A DNA stretch of 64,000 nucleotides from Bin55 sp965205965 (GCA_965205965.1 CBDBHT010000006.1:612248-676247); one strand, 5' to 3'. Shown: positions 48,013 to 57,681, numbered from the stretch's first letter. Program-made: numbers and translations. Notes: generated by a model not told the origin, from the sequence alone.

Positions 48013-48069
48013 TAGACACGATTTCGTCGGCGAACCTCGCGCTTATTTTCATATTTTGGGCGGATAGCT

Positions 48070-49118
48070 AGTAGTTTAGCTGGTTTTAATTTTCGGGTAT
48101 AGATGCTTCAGTTTAGTGCGCGCGTCGTCGACGCTGAGCTGCCAGTCGACCCCGGTCTGTTCGCGATTGCACTCCTCGGCCCAGGCCGCCGGGAATGCGG
48201 CGTAGAACGAGTCAGCACTGTGGGTGTTTAAGTTGTCGCACACCAGCGTGATGGTTTCCGCATCCCGGGAACGCGGCAGATTCGCCAGCGCGCGCACTTC
48301 CTGCGCCCAATCCAACGTCGTACGCCGTTTGGTGACGGCCACCGTCCCCCAGCCAGCCAGCGGCTCGCCGAACATCCACACCGTGCATTCTCCCCGGCGG
48401 AGGTAGTGGGCGTCGTACTTCTCCGGCGACCCGGGGCGTACCGGTAACTTCTCGCGGACTTCCGACACTAGCTGCTTGCTCATCTCGTCCATGCACACCA
48501 CCGGATGCCGCGGGTCGTACGGCCGCCGGTATACCTTAAGCACCCGCTCCATGCCGGCCACGAAATGGTGGCTTTGTTTCTTCGGGATACACCACATTTC
48601 CCGCCGCCATGGTTTCAATTCGTTTTTTTAACGCCTGTCGCACGGTCTCCCCGCAAATCGGTTCGACCACTTCAAGCCGCACCAGCTCTTCCGCCAGCAT
48701 CTTCACGGTCCACCGAACAGGCCACCTGAACCAGACGCGCTTCCTTCTCCCCGTCCAGCTTCTTCGGCACCGGAGGCAACGGTCGAGGCCTGCGCTCCAG
48801 AGCCATCATCGGACCCTGCTCCACCGCACGCCGACGCACGTGCTGGCAGGTCCGCTCCGTCCACCCCCAGCGCATCCACCACCTGACCTGCCCGTCTGTC
48901 AGTGCCGGGCCAGTGCCCCCCTGATTCACGACCAGCAGAATCCGTGCACGCTGCAGTTTCGTCGCCGACACCGCACGACGCGTGCTCGACTTCAGCACCG
49001 CTTCCAACTCATCACGCTCATCCTGAGCTAACTCCACCATCTATTGTTTCGGCATCGGGCCCTCCTGATCCCAGAACCCCTTCCGGTCCACTATTATAAA
49101 CACGTACTGTTAGAACGG
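48070..49118 (-). mobile_element. IS630-family element b, copy 1, internally deleted
   Basis: Aligns end to end with 61478-62717 and shares its non-coding ends (CTATTATAAACACGTA on one side, GGTTTTAATTTTCGGGTA on the other). Exact ends are approximate. Confidence 0.7.
48076..49040 (-). pseudogene. IS630-family transposase lacking the catalytic glutamate segment
   Basis: The N-terminal frame (48672-49040) begins MVELAQDERDELEAVLKSST; the catalytic frame (48076-48618) has CMDEMSKQLVSEVREK (first Asp) and ITLVCDNLNTHSADSFYAAF (second Asp). It jumps from AAFPAAWAEE to NREQTGVDWQLS. Copy 2 has about 130 more bases here with PKHGSWLNVAELEF, so the Glu is deleted. Inactive. Confidence 0.85.
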
Positions 49119-49274
49119 GCAGCCTATTAGGGGCGTAACCGGGCTTGTTTGTGGGGGGCTATCTGGTAAGCCCAGTGAATGTCACGCATACAACAGAAGA
49201 TCTGGATGCGATGGCGCGATATCACTCAGATCCGGGAGTCTGCGGCGCAGACTCCCTAGATCTAGGCCTTTCTG

Positions 49275-49482
49275 CAGCAATTCCCCGTATAGTTTTAATT
49301 TAGACTTGGTGTCGGTCTTTCCGTGTTTTGGTACGGGGAATCGGTGTTTTCAGACGTTTCACACAGTATTTCGTCGTGCATTGAGACAGGTTCCGGGTAC
49401 CGATATTGCCTCCATTATCGCGAAACCCAATCCGGAAAGTCCAGACTAATAGCGGAGTTTGAGCTATACGGGGAATTGCTGA
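49275..49482. repeat. MITE family 2 (208 bp), derived from the ISNCY-like element
   Basis: Ends CAGCAATTCCCCGTATAG and CTATACGGGGAATTGCTG. It is flanked by an exact 8-bp duplication CCTTTCTG (49267-49274, 49483-49490). Its left 130 bases match 44398-44530 and its right end matches 10690-10756, showing which transposase would move it. 49119-49266 before it has no gene; it contains an isolated GAGTCTGCGGCGCAGACTC palindrome. Confidence 0.88.
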
Positions 49483-49519
49483 CCTTTCTGCAGTGCTGGG
49501 GTTTCTATTCTCCAATTAG

Positions 49520-49845
49520 AGAAGTAACGGACTGACGCCCAAGTTTACTGCCCACCTTATTCTTCTTTCCTTGGACGACCGACCGGACGCGGCGGCGCGT
49601 GGTGCGAAAGAACTGAGTGCCACGCTCGTGGTTGCCACCCCGAACGATACGTCGGAAACCGTGGTCGTGTGACCGCAAGCTGTACGCCCGCCCCGCCGCA
49701 ACGAAGTGGAACGCCTGTTCGGCAGGTTCAAGCGGTATCGCCGCGTGGGGCCGCGTTACGACAAACTCGACTTCATGTTCGCCGGGTTCATCTATCTGGC
49801 TTGGCACTGATTTGCGAAATGATCAGGAATTTAGTGTAAACACGC
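49520..49845 (+). pseudogene. IS5-family transposase C-terminal fragment
   Basis: Reads NEVERLFGRFKRYRRVGPRY and DKLDFMFAGFIYLAWH, the Glu-containing end of IS5/IS427-type enzymes, after a degraded stretch. No start or catalytic Asp. Confidence 0.7.
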
Positions 49846-49849
49846 CCTA

Positions 49850-49953
49850 ATCCTAAATTACCGTAGTAGGCGTGGAAGAACCAGTCTTCCTGCTCGCCGT
49901 GTCACGGTGTATCCGTGGCGTCGATATCCAGAACCAGACGGGGGGGGGGGGGG
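49850..49953 (-). mobile_element. IS1380-family transposase fragment (central part)
   Basis: The minus strand reads RLVLDIDATDTP, a stop, then HGEQEDWFFHAYYGN, the first catalytic block of IS1380 enzymes. It is the continuation of 51099-51633, split by the DruA-IS4 derivative. The junction is a run of 14 G at 49940-49953. Confidence 0.75.
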
Positions 49954-51098
49954 CAATGGCATTCGGTTTGAGAAAAGTCGATCTGCGCCTTTGAGGGTTT
50001 TCTATAACCCATTGATTGACTGGGACTTGTTTCTGTTTTTTGGAGTGTTCAAAAAAAGGGGTTGCGTTGCGACATTGGGAGGAAAAGGTTTTTTGGCAAA
50101 CTATGCTGTATGGAATTGTTTCGGACGGAAAGTGGATGGGTTCGAGAATCGTGGATCTGAAGTCGATCACATTTTGTGGCAGGCGGCTGACCCGCCGTCG
50201 GATTGCGGACATTCAGAGGACGGTGGAGCTGTTTCCATCCATGAGTCGCGATGAACTGGCTTCGGCCATCTGCAGTCATCTTGGCTGGCGGACGCCGAAG
50301 GGCGGGGAAAGCCCTGGATCCTGTCTACGGATGCTGCACGTGCACGTGATCCGGGGACTGCATGCGGTGTTCGGGATAAAGCGGAAAACCGGTGCCGACA
50401 TCGACCATTTCATCCCCGGCGATCGAGAGGATGTGGTGATGGAGATCGCCCCCCGCAAAGGCACACTCGCCACCTGTGGTGCACACTGCCTTCGGCTGGT
50501 GGAATACCTCGTCGGCAAAACGGTCTTCATCCTCGGAACCACCCTGCTGGATTCGAAGCAATACACCATCCCGCAACTGGCGGAGCGGTATCGCGCAAGA
50601 TGGGGCGTGGAAGAATGGTACAAGGTGTCCAAACAACGGATGGAGGTGGAAGACTTCCATGGACCAAGCGAGCGGGGAGTGAAACAGAAACTCTATGCCG
50701 GCTTCCCCCTGAACGCCATGACCCGGCGGTTCTCCGGTCACGGCGACCATCGATGGAACGAAAGCCCGCACGAACATGGCAAGCCGCGCAGGCAGACCCA
50801 TTTCAAGCACGGACTGGCGATGGTGGCGGCCGACATCGAGAGCCCTGTTGCTGAAGCAGGCATCCGCGCTACAGGAAACGGTCACCCAGGTGGTTCGCGA
50901 CATCATCCGATGCCGACAACGACTCCGGCCCGGCAGATCCTTCGAACGACGATCCCGAAAACCCGTGAAGATGTGGCAGCGAGGGAGAAGACTGCAAGCA
51001 AAAACTGCTGATTAACTCAACATAGGACTGGCATTCCATACAGGGGTGAAGGGCACTTCCTTAAACGAATGACAATGATCACTAAACGAATGCCATTG
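49954..51098 (+). mobile_element. DruA-IS4 deletion derivative with both ends (1145 bp)
   Basis: Ends CAATGGCATTCG and CGAATGCCATTG, as in the 2537-bp element. It is flanked by poly-G (14 G left, 9 G right), consistent with a roughly 10-bp duplication of a G-tract. It interrupts an IS1380 gene. The inside is about 20% diverged from the 5570 copy. Confidence 0.85.
50136..51011 (+). CDS. Transposase-derived protein lacking the DruA core and first catalytic Asp
   Basis: A 291-residue open frame starting MGSRIVDLKSITFCGRRLTR. It follows the N-terminal 70 residues of the DruA-IS4 protein to SCLRML and then jumps to HVHVIRGLHAVFGIKRKTGA in the nuclease domain, keeping VEEWYKVSKQRMEVEDFHG and the C-terminus. 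The join lies at a repeated GATGCTG in the parent gene. Without the two Asp residues it cannot cut DNA, but it keeps the N-terminal region and could act as a regulator or inhibitor. That role is inference. Confidence 0.7.
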   Translation: MGSRIVDLKSITFCGRRLTRRRIADIQRTVELFPSMSRDELASAICSHLGWRTPKGGESPGSCLRMLHVHVIRGLHAVFGIKRKTGADIDHFIPGDREDVVMEIAPRKGTLATCGAHCLRLVEYLVGKTVFILGTTLLDSKQYTIPQLAERYRARWGVEEWYKVSKQRMEVEDFHGPSERGVKQKLYAGFPLNAMTRRFSGHGDHRWNESPHEHGKPRRQTHFKHGLAMVAADIESPVAEAGIRATGNGHPGGSRHHPMPTTTPARQILRTTIPKTREDVAAREKTASKNC

Positions 51099-51633
51099 GG
51101 GGGGGGGCCGCGGCGCATGCGCCTTCACGAACGACTCGAACAACGCCTGATGCACCGCCACCGCAATCTCCCGGTCGTACGTTGCTTCAGGCGACACAAC
51201 GTCGACAGGATCGCCAAGGTCTCCGTCCGGGAGGTCTCCGTCTGCAAGGCCGGATCGTCGCGTAACTCCTCGTGATCGTTCAAGTCCTCATGCCCCAGAG
51301 CCAGTGCGTACACGCGCTGCCTGAGCAGGATCCTGCAAACAGTGCTCGCTCCAACTGCCCTTGACGCTGTGCATCCCCAAAGTACTTCGATACCGAGCAC
51401 GTCAGACCCAAGTGTTGGTCCACCACCGCGGAGCAGCGGAATATCCTCGTTACCGGTGATCGCACCACCGCTGAATTCGTCCTCCACCTTGCGGCGTTGC
51501 ACGGATGAAAATCGGATTGTATTTTGGTAACATTTCGTCACAGCAAGGTCTCCTTCGATATTGAATATAACTGATTGAATGATATTGAATTTATAGGATC
51601 CTTGCTGTCTTATTCGTGCATTATCCGGGCTAA
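51099..51633 (-). pseudogene. IS1380-family transposase N-terminal part and 5' end
   Basis: From the outer end at about 51633 (TAGCCCGGATAATGCACGAA inward) the minus strand reads IRFSSVQRRKVEDEFSGGAI, TGNEDIPLL, then frameshifted pieces (RQRVYALALGHEDLNDHEEL) and ATYDREIAVAVHQALFESFV up to the G-tract. Several frame changes. Confidence 0.75.
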
Positions 51634-51894
51634 AGCGATATTGAAGTTACACTATAAATGATTTGTTGGAACATGAAAGGGATTCGACAGGAAGTTCAGG
51701 TGGGATTCATGGACGAGTGGTATTCGGTCAATTAGCACGCTTCTCTCGGTTTAACGCGGCCGCGTCAAGTGTGGACCACCGCCAAGTGCTTGATGTCATT
51801 CTTTATGTACTGGAGGATGGATACAAATGATGTCGCCTGCCGTCGTCATGGTGGTTCGCTCAAAATACAAAGCAGACTCGCAGCATTCTCCTAA
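51634..51894 (+). other. Host or IS remnant between IS1380 and ISNCY elements
   Basis: Short frames only. VDHRQVLDVILYVLEDGYK (51763-51822) faintly resembles an IS5-type N-terminus. The last 8 bases TCTCCTAA are the target site of the next element. Confidence 0.3.
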
Positions 51895-53721
51895 CTAGTG
51901 TCTGCGGGAAAACCCCATTTTACGATGGGTTTAAGCCACGTGATGGTATCCGTCGCTCAGGGGATCATGTTGATTTAGGAGATGTACGACGGGTAATCGG
52001 CCCATCGGGGCTCCAAAAGTCCGGATGATGTTCTCCTGCTCGCTTTCGGGGCGTGCGGGGTCCGTCCCGAGGGGCGGGAAGGATGGATATTGAGGATGGG
52101 GACGGCTAGGCCGCCAAACGATAGGGTGGTGCGTGCGTGCGATGGGACCGCCGCGCCGCCCGTTGCTGCAGCAAGCGTCCGAGTCGGTGCAGGTTGGCTG
52201 CGAGGATCGAGATACCCACGGTGCGTTCGAAGCCTGCCCGGCCATGCGTGCGCACCCGGTCCAAGCCATGGCTTTCCAACGCATGGATCGCCGATTCCAC
52301 GCCCGGATGCCGCCGGCGTCGCGCCACGAACGATGCTTTACCTTCCCGAGCTCGGCTGGCCTCCGTGCCGCGCCCCTTCGCGGGCAACGCGACGTGCTCC
52401 AGCACCGCGGCCAGTTGCTGTTGGTTGGCGGGGCTGTGGAACCCCCGGTCGAAACTGCATCCGCGCAACTCCGGATACTGTGCCTGGCATGCCGCCACCA
52501 GCGGAACCCCCACGTCCACATCGCCGCCATGCCACTGCAAGTGCCAACCCAGGATGAACTGATGTTGATCTTCCAGCACCGTCAGGGGAACCCCCAGCTC
52601 CACCGGCCGGCCGGCCTTGCCCTTCACGATCCAGCGCGTATGCGGCTCGAACAGCGAGAACAGTTTCTCCTCGTGCGGGATCGTTTCCCCTTCCAGCACG
52701 CGACGGCGGATCTGATCCTGCAAACGCACCGAGCAGGCGTGAAACCAGCGCCATCGCGACAGCTGCGCCGGCGACACCGAGCCCTCCGGCAATCCTTCCA
52801 GCTCCTCCAGCGTGTCGCCCAGACGCCCCGTCAGATCGCCGCACAGGCTCAACCACGCCGCCACCGCCTTCGGGCGTCGGCACCACAACCGCGCACGGCT
52901 CACCCGTTGATAGCCCTGCCGAACCTGGCTCCGCCAGTACTGCCCCTGCCGCCATCCCGACACCTCATGCGATCCGCAACAGACCGAAACCTCCGTCAGC
53001 AGCACCCGCATCGCATCCCACAGCAGGTTCACGTCCGTCGGGTAATGCACGTCCGTCTCCACTACGAACGAGTCAACCCGACCGTCCAAGGCGGTGCCAG
53101 GGGGCTTTCCCGCCACCGCATGACCCTCCCGTACCAGCAGCGCATTCAATTCCTGTAGCAACGCCGGCGTCACCAGCGACACGTTGTCCTGCAACGTGCG
53201 AACCGAGTACGTCCAGTCATCCAGAAACCCATGCTGCAGCATCTTCCGTACCACCTGGTGATGGTTCACCAACTCCCCCAGACGGTCGTAGTCGCAATCC
53301 AAACCCTGCTTGAGCACCGCCATCACCAGAACCCGCCACAGCGTCATCCCCGGCCTCCCGTTCTCCGGATCCCGATCCGCTGTCACATGGCAACCCAGTA
53401 ACGCTTCCCATTCCTCCCGACACGACACGTACAGATGCTGCAATCCCAACAGCAACGCCGGAATGTCATCCCGTGATTTCACATTAATCTTGATCTCACC
53501 GATCGGCGTCTCATCCAACCGCAAGGCATGCTCGAAACGTCTCATGATCGCTGCTCTCCCAACGAAGATCCGCACAGAACACCCCTGAAACCCCTAAAAA
53601 AGCCCATTTCAACGCCTCCAACGGCAATCTTCATCCGTAGCATTTTAGCTCAAAATACCCTCCCATGCCACAATAATCAGCACTTTGATACAATCATCAG
53701 GGTTTTCGCACAGACACTAAC
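51895..53721 (-). mobile_element. ISNCY-family insertion sequence, intact (1827 bp)
   Basis: Ends CTAGTGTCTGCGGGAAAACC and, inverted, GTTAGTGTCTGTGCGAAAAC. Exact 8-bp target duplication TCTCCTAA at 51887-51894 and 53722-53729. Intact gene and exact duplication indicate a recent insertion. A broken end fragment of the same element is at 46895-47111. Confidence 0.9.
52106..53548 (-). CDS. ISNCY-family DDE transposase
   Basis: 480 residues from ATG 53548 (MRRFEHALRLDETPIGEIKI; GGGAG 10 bases upstream). Catalytic candidates: VVETDVHYPTDVNLLWDAMR, GCSFDRGFHSPANQ and RRRRHPGVESAIHALESHGL. Ends in a basic tail. One uninterrupted frame. Confidence 0.88.
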   Translation of the reverse strand: MMRRFEHALRLDETPIGEIKINVKSRDDIPALLLGLQHLYVSCREEWEALLGCHVTADRDPENGRPGMTLWRVLVMAVLKQGLDCDYDRLGELVNHHQVVRKMLQHGFLDDWTYSVRTLQDNVSLVTPALLQELNALLVREGHAVAGKPPGTALDGRVDSFVVETDVHYPTDVNLLWDAMRVLLTEVSVCCGSHEVSGWRQGQYWRSQVRQGYQRVSRARLWCRRPKAVAAWLSLCGDLTGRLGDTLEELEGLPEGSVSPAQLSRWRWFHACSVRLQDQIRRRVLEGETIPHEEKLFSLFEPHTRWIVKGKAGRPVELGVPLTVLEDQHQFILGWHLQWHGGDVDVGVPLVAACQAQYPELRGCSFDRGFHSPANQQQLAAVLEHVALPAKGRGTEASRAREGKASFVARRRRHPGVESAIHALESHGLDRVRTHGRAGFERTVGISILAANLHRLGRLLQQRAARRSHRTHAPPYRLAA

Positions 53722-53741
53722 TCTCCTAAACACGGGATGGG

Positions 53742-53885
53742 GTGATTAGCCGATTTGTATTTGCTATTTGCATAGGTGCTGCTATTTGGTGCGCGACTAC
53801 CATTCTGACGTGGTCGCAACTAACAAATGGGGTACATGACGAATCTTATCAAGGGGTGAAATACGCCCGAAGAAATTTTATATAG
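53742..53885 (+). CDS. Possible small membrane protein
   Basis: A 47-residue frame from a GTG: ISRFVFAICIGAAIWCATTI as one hydrophobic segment, then LTWSQLTNGVHDESYQGVKY. Its start overlaps the stop of an upstream frame (GGGTGA) that was continuous before the ISNCY insertion. Could equally be chance. 53886-54157 holds nothing I can name. Confidence 0.25.
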   Translation: MISRFVFAICIGAAIWCATTILTWSQLTNGVHDESYQGVKYARRNFI

Positions 53886-54157
53886 AATCCCTCAACGTAA
53901 TTCCTAATATAAAGCCACGCAAGGGGATGTTGACGTTATTGAATTAGAATCTTTAGCAGCCAAGTCCCGCTCAAGACGAAAAAATGTGCCTCTACTCCTT
54001 GCTCATTTCGGAAGAAGTGCAAGCTTTCGTCGCTATGTTTTTCAAATTCCGAACAAGCTTTGATGAGGTTTGCGTAGATGGTTTTTCGAGAATTTCCCCT
54101 AGCCACTGAAATTCTTAAAGCTCTGCACCGGATTGAGAGCACTCTTTCGGAAAAGGC

Positions 54158-55150
54158 ATGATGTCCGTCATTACACCACTTTCGCATTTCGACATTGAGA
54201 CCGCCGTTGCAGCTTACGACATTGGGGAACTTGTCGATTTTTGTCCGACCACCGAAGGTATCGAAAATACAAACTACTTTATCCGGACTCGAAGCTCGCA
54301 AGACGGGAGTTTGGATGAATTTGTACTTACGCTGATTGAACCCGGTAGCGGCCCTGATCCGGAGCGTAAGCTCATGAAGCGGATACTAGATCAATGTGCT
54401 GACGGTGGTCTTCCGGTTGCACCGATTATTCCTGATACATATGGGCATTATTGGGCAAAATTGGACAACCGAGTCATGTTACTCACACGCCGACTTCCTG
54501 GTGCGCATATTAATGAGCCGAGTGCAGATAACTGCGCAGCTATGGGGCGATTCTTAGCACGCATGCATACGGCGACTGCTGGACTACATAGAGAAGCCCA
54601 CGACTACATTAGGTCTGCTCCGTGGCTTCAAAAACAGTCTGCAAGGGTGATGCATTACTTGAGTTTTTTTAACCAAGAACTGTTGCTACGATCCGTGGAG
54701 GCCGTGGATTCGCTTCTGCAAAGAGGGGATGTAAACCGTCTGCCACAGGGAATCATTCACGGTGACTTATTTCGAGACAACGTGTTGTTCAATCAGTACG
54801 GTCTATCTGGCGTAGTTGACTTTCATCACGCCGCGCGAGGCTTCCAGATTTACGACCTCGCCGTAATGCTCAATGACTGGTGCTGGACCGGCGAAAAGCT
54901 TGATGAAGATAAAGGACTGGAAATACTCCGCGGGTACCATAGTCTCCGTCCATTACAGCATGGAGAAATTACGTTTCTACCTATTTTTCTTGTGTATGCT
55001 GGAGTTTCATTCTGGCTATCGCGGCTTCTAGTGGCTTGTGCTGATCACTCAACTCAACAGCCCCGGGTAAAGGATCCCGATGAGTTTTGCAATATTGTGT
55101 CGCGTCACGTGCGGGTGCCGTTTCGTCTGGACTCGCGAGCTCTTGACTAG
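54158..55150 (+). CDS. thrB: Homoserine kinase type II (ThrB, aminoglycoside-phosphotransferase fold)
   Basis: 330 residues; phosphorylates homoserine in threonine synthesis. TTEGIENTNYFIRT near the N-terminus, IHGDLFRDNVLFNQYGLSGV (catalytic loop with Asp and metal-binding Asn), VDFHHAARGFQIYDLAVMLN (metal Asp region) are the ThrB-alt signature. ATG 54158 or the next codon could be the start. Convergent with egtD, whose stop is 6 bases away. Confidence 0.93.
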   Translation: MMSVITPLSHFDIETAVAAYDIGELVDFCPTTEGIENTNYFIRTRSSQDGSLDEFVLTLIEPGSGPDPERKLMKRILDQCADGGLPVAPIIPDTYGHYWAKLDNRVMLLTRRLPGAHINEPSADNCAAMGRFLARMHTATAGLHREAHDYIRSAPWLQKQSARVMHYLSFFNQELLLRSVEAVDSLLQRGDVNRLPQGIIHGDLFRDNVLFNQYGLSGVVDFHHAARGFQIYDLAVMLNDWCWTGEKLDEDKGLEILRGYHSLRPLQHGEITFLPIFLVYAGVSFWLSRLLVACADHSTQQPRVKDPDEFCNIVSRHVRVPFRLDSRALD

Positions 55151-55155
55151 CCGTT

Positions 55156-56136
55156 CTATTTGCGTGTGCGGAGTAGCAGGAGCATAAATTGTGCGTTGCG
55201 GTCGCTCCAACAATTTCCATACTCAAATCCAGCATCCTCAGCGAGTAAGATGAATTCGTCCAGAGAGTATTTGTATGAGTGTTCCGTATGAATGCGCTCT
55301 CCTTCCTTAAGCCGAAATGTCTGTCCGTTGAGTGAAACCAACTGATCGACGGTGCTGACTAGATATATCTCAATCCGGCCGAGTTTTTTGTTATAATAAG
55401 ATAGATGTTCGAATTCTGATGTATTAAAATTGGTCCCGATACGCGCATTCAGATGATGTAGCAAGTTTAAATTGAACGCCTTTGTAACGCCGCTTTCGTC
55501 GTTATAGGCGGCGTTGAGCGTATTTGTAGATTTTTTGGTATCTACTCCTATCAGTAATCTTCCACTGAAACCGACCGTATCACGAACGCGCCGTAAAAAA
55601 AGTCTAGCATCTGATGGTTCAAAGTTGCCTATGCTTGAACCGGGAAAATAACCAACCAAATTGTGATGCGTGTTCTTGACCGGGATTTCGAGTGGTTTTG
55701 TGTAATCGGCGCACACCGGATAAACGTTCAAATTGGAATAGTCTTTAAAGATCAAACGAGCATTGGTGACTAGATGATTGCGCGAAATGTCAATCGGGAT
55801 ATAGGACAGTGCGTCACATGCATCTAGCAAGATCCTGATTTTTCTACTATCACCACTCCCATATTCAATCAGAGAAAGTTCAGGCCCAAGCGCGCAGGCA
55901 ATTTTTGAGATGCTGTTTTTTAAGATACCAATCTCGGCCCGCGTGAGGTAGTATTCGGGCAATTCAGTTATTTGCTGAAAAAGATCTAATCCTCTAGTAT
56001 CGTAAAAGTACTTGGATGAAAGTTTTTTCCGTGCGCCGCTCAGTCCATTAAGGACTTCTAAGATCACGTCTGGAAGCGTGGGATTTCTATCAAAAAATTC
56101 GAACTCCGGCTCGGAGTTGACATTATTGGAAATCAC
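55156..56136 (-). CDS. egtD: Histidine N-alpha-methyltransferase EgtD
   Basis: Makes hercynine from histidine with three S-adenosylmethionine, the first step of ergothioneine synthesis. 326 residues: KLSSKYFYDTRGLDLFQQIT, ELPEYYLTRAEIGIL, LIEYGSGDSRKIRILLDACD (SAM site), YIPIDIS, GYFPGSSIGNFEP and the C-terminal IHTEHSYKYSLDEFILLAED. It overlaps the end of egtB by 14 bases, so the two are translationally linked. Intact. Confidence 0.95.
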   Translation of the reverse strand: MISNNVNSEPEFEFFDRNPTLPDVILEVLNGLSGARKKLSSKYFYDTRGLDLFQQITELPEYYLTRAEIGILKNSISKIACALGPELSLIEYGSGDSRKIRILLDACDALSYIPIDISRNHLVTNARLIFKDYSNLNVYPVCADYTKPLEIPVKNTHHNLVGYFPGSSIGNFEPSDARLFLRRVRDTVGFSGRLLIGVDTKKSTNTLNAAYNDESGVTKAFNLNLLHHLNARIGTNFNTSEFEHLSYYNKKLGRIEIYLVSTVDQLVSLNGQTFRLKEGERIHTEHSYKYSLDEFILLAEDAGFEYGNCWSDRNAQFMLLLLRTRK

Positions 56137-57379
56137 GTACTAACCGGATGCCCGAAAACTGCCATCGGTCTTTTGCGTAGAAAAAATTGCGGTAGGTATT
56201 CCGTGCGTGGTTTATAGGCGTTACGCATGCGCTGCCTCTAAGCACGTACTGATTAGACATGAACTTGCTGTTGTATTCTCCCAACGCGCCTTCAAGTGGT
56301 TTATGCCTTGGGTACGGAAGATATGCCGAAAGGGTCCATTGCCAGCAATCACCGTGTAACTGATCGATTTTCTCCTGACTTTGCGCGGGTGCAGGGTGCA
56401 ATTTCGTTTCGTGTGGGATAACGGAATCGACTTGATTGGCGGCTGACTCCCATTCGTATTCCGTGGGAAGTCTCGCGCCCGACCATTTCGCGTACGCATC
56501 CGCTTCGTACAGGCTTAAGTGCGTCACGGGTGCATGCTCATCTAAATTGCGCTCCCCAAACAATGTGTATTCGCGCCACGTTCCGTCTCTGCGAGTCCAA
56601 TATTCGGGCGATTCCCACTGGGAGATTTGCCGTTCATTCCACCCATCAGAAAGCCATAAGCTAGGAGTATCGTAACCGCCATCGCTGATAAACTCGAGGA
56701 ACTCTCCGTTGGTGACGAGTCGGCTACCGATCTTAAAAGGTGGTAACAGTACTTGATGCTTTGGAGTTTCATTATCAAAGCAGAAACTTCCAGTATCGCT
56801 TTCGATTCCGATTTCTGCTACACATGCGGGCATTTCTAAAAACTTCATCGGAGCTGCCATTCGGGCGGTAGATTCAGCTTGCTGTCTATACGCCGGCCGT
56901 AGTGGGTTATGACCTAGGTTAAATTTCAAATCCGTAAGCAGCAGCTCCTGATGTTGCTCCTCGTGGTGTAAGCCGAGTATTACTCGCGATTTTGCGTCTT
57001 CATCCAATACGGCACTAATTAGCGCAATCATGTGCTCGTCAACGTATTGTCGGTATCGGTATATCTCTTCCACCGTCGGGCGTGACAAGTTCCCTCGTTG
57101 CGGTCTGGGATGCCGTGCTCCTATGCTTTCGTAGTAAGAATTGAAAAGGAACGCAAACTCATCGTGAAAGACTTGATATTCCTGCATATAAGGTTTAAGC
57201 AAAAAAGCCTCGAAAAACCATGACGTGTGTGCTAGATGCCACTTCGGAGGACTCGCGTGTTCCATTGGCTGAACACCATAGTCGTCGATTTCAAGTGGCT
57301 GGCAAAGTAGCGAAGTTTGATTGCGAGTCAGCTCGTACGACGAAATGAGCCCCTCAGCATCGGGGATAGATTGCTGCAT
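56123..57379 (-). CDS. egtB: Ergothioneine synthesis sulfoxide synthase EgtB
   Basis: Iron-dependent oxidative C-S bond formation on hercynine. 418 residues: DinB-like N-terminal domain with metal ligands in PPKWHLAHTSWFFE and LGLHHEEQHQELLLTDLK, then the formylglycine-generating-enzyme-like domain with GARLPTEYEWESAA, LHGDCWQWTLSAYLPY and VLRGSACVTPINHARNTYRN. First gene of the egtB-egtD pair. Intact. Confidence 0.95.
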   Translation of the reverse strand: MQQSIPDAEGLISSYELTRNQTSLLCQPLEIDDYGVQPMEHASPPKWHLAHTSWFFEAFLLKPYMQEYQVFHDEFAFLFNSYYESIGARHPRPQRGNLSRPTVEEIYRYRQYVDEHMIALISAVLDEDAKSRVILGLHHEEQHQELLLTDLKFNLGHNPLRPAYRQQAESTARMAAPMKFLEMPACVAEIGIESDTGSFCFDNETPKHQVLLPPFKIGSRLVTNGEFLEFISDGGYDTPSLWLSDGWNERQISQWESPEYWTRRDGTWREYTLFGERNLDEHAPVTHLSLYEADAYAKWSGARLPTEYEWESAANQVDSVIPHETKLHPAPAQSQEKIDQLHGDCWQWTLSAYLPYPRHKPLEGALGEYNSKFMSNQYVLRGSACVTPINHARNTYRNFFYAKDRWQFSGIRLVRDFQ

Positions 57380-57681
57380 GGAAAGATTTGGGAGTCTCTA
57401 TTTATTGCTGTTTTGACGAATCATGTCCGATATCAATGTATGATTTTAATGCTATAAGGATTGCTTTCCTCTGCCTGTTTCAAGTAAATAGAGGTGTTTA
57501 TTTGTTATACGTTGTCGTATTAATCTCGGGAAGCTGACAGGATAAAGGACGTTAGCGGGATTTGCAATTTTCGGTCTCTAACGGTCATATTTCAATGGGT
57601 TCGATTTGTCAGTATTACTCGTTGAGAGGCCACGGCAATCAAAGGAGGTTTCCCCCTTTTTGCTTCTTTGCGGCAGTCCTT
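57380..57681. other. Intergenic upstream of egtB, no gene seen
   Basis: About 300 AT-rich bases. The egtB promoter must lie here but no clear -35/-10 pair stands out. Confidence 0.4.
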
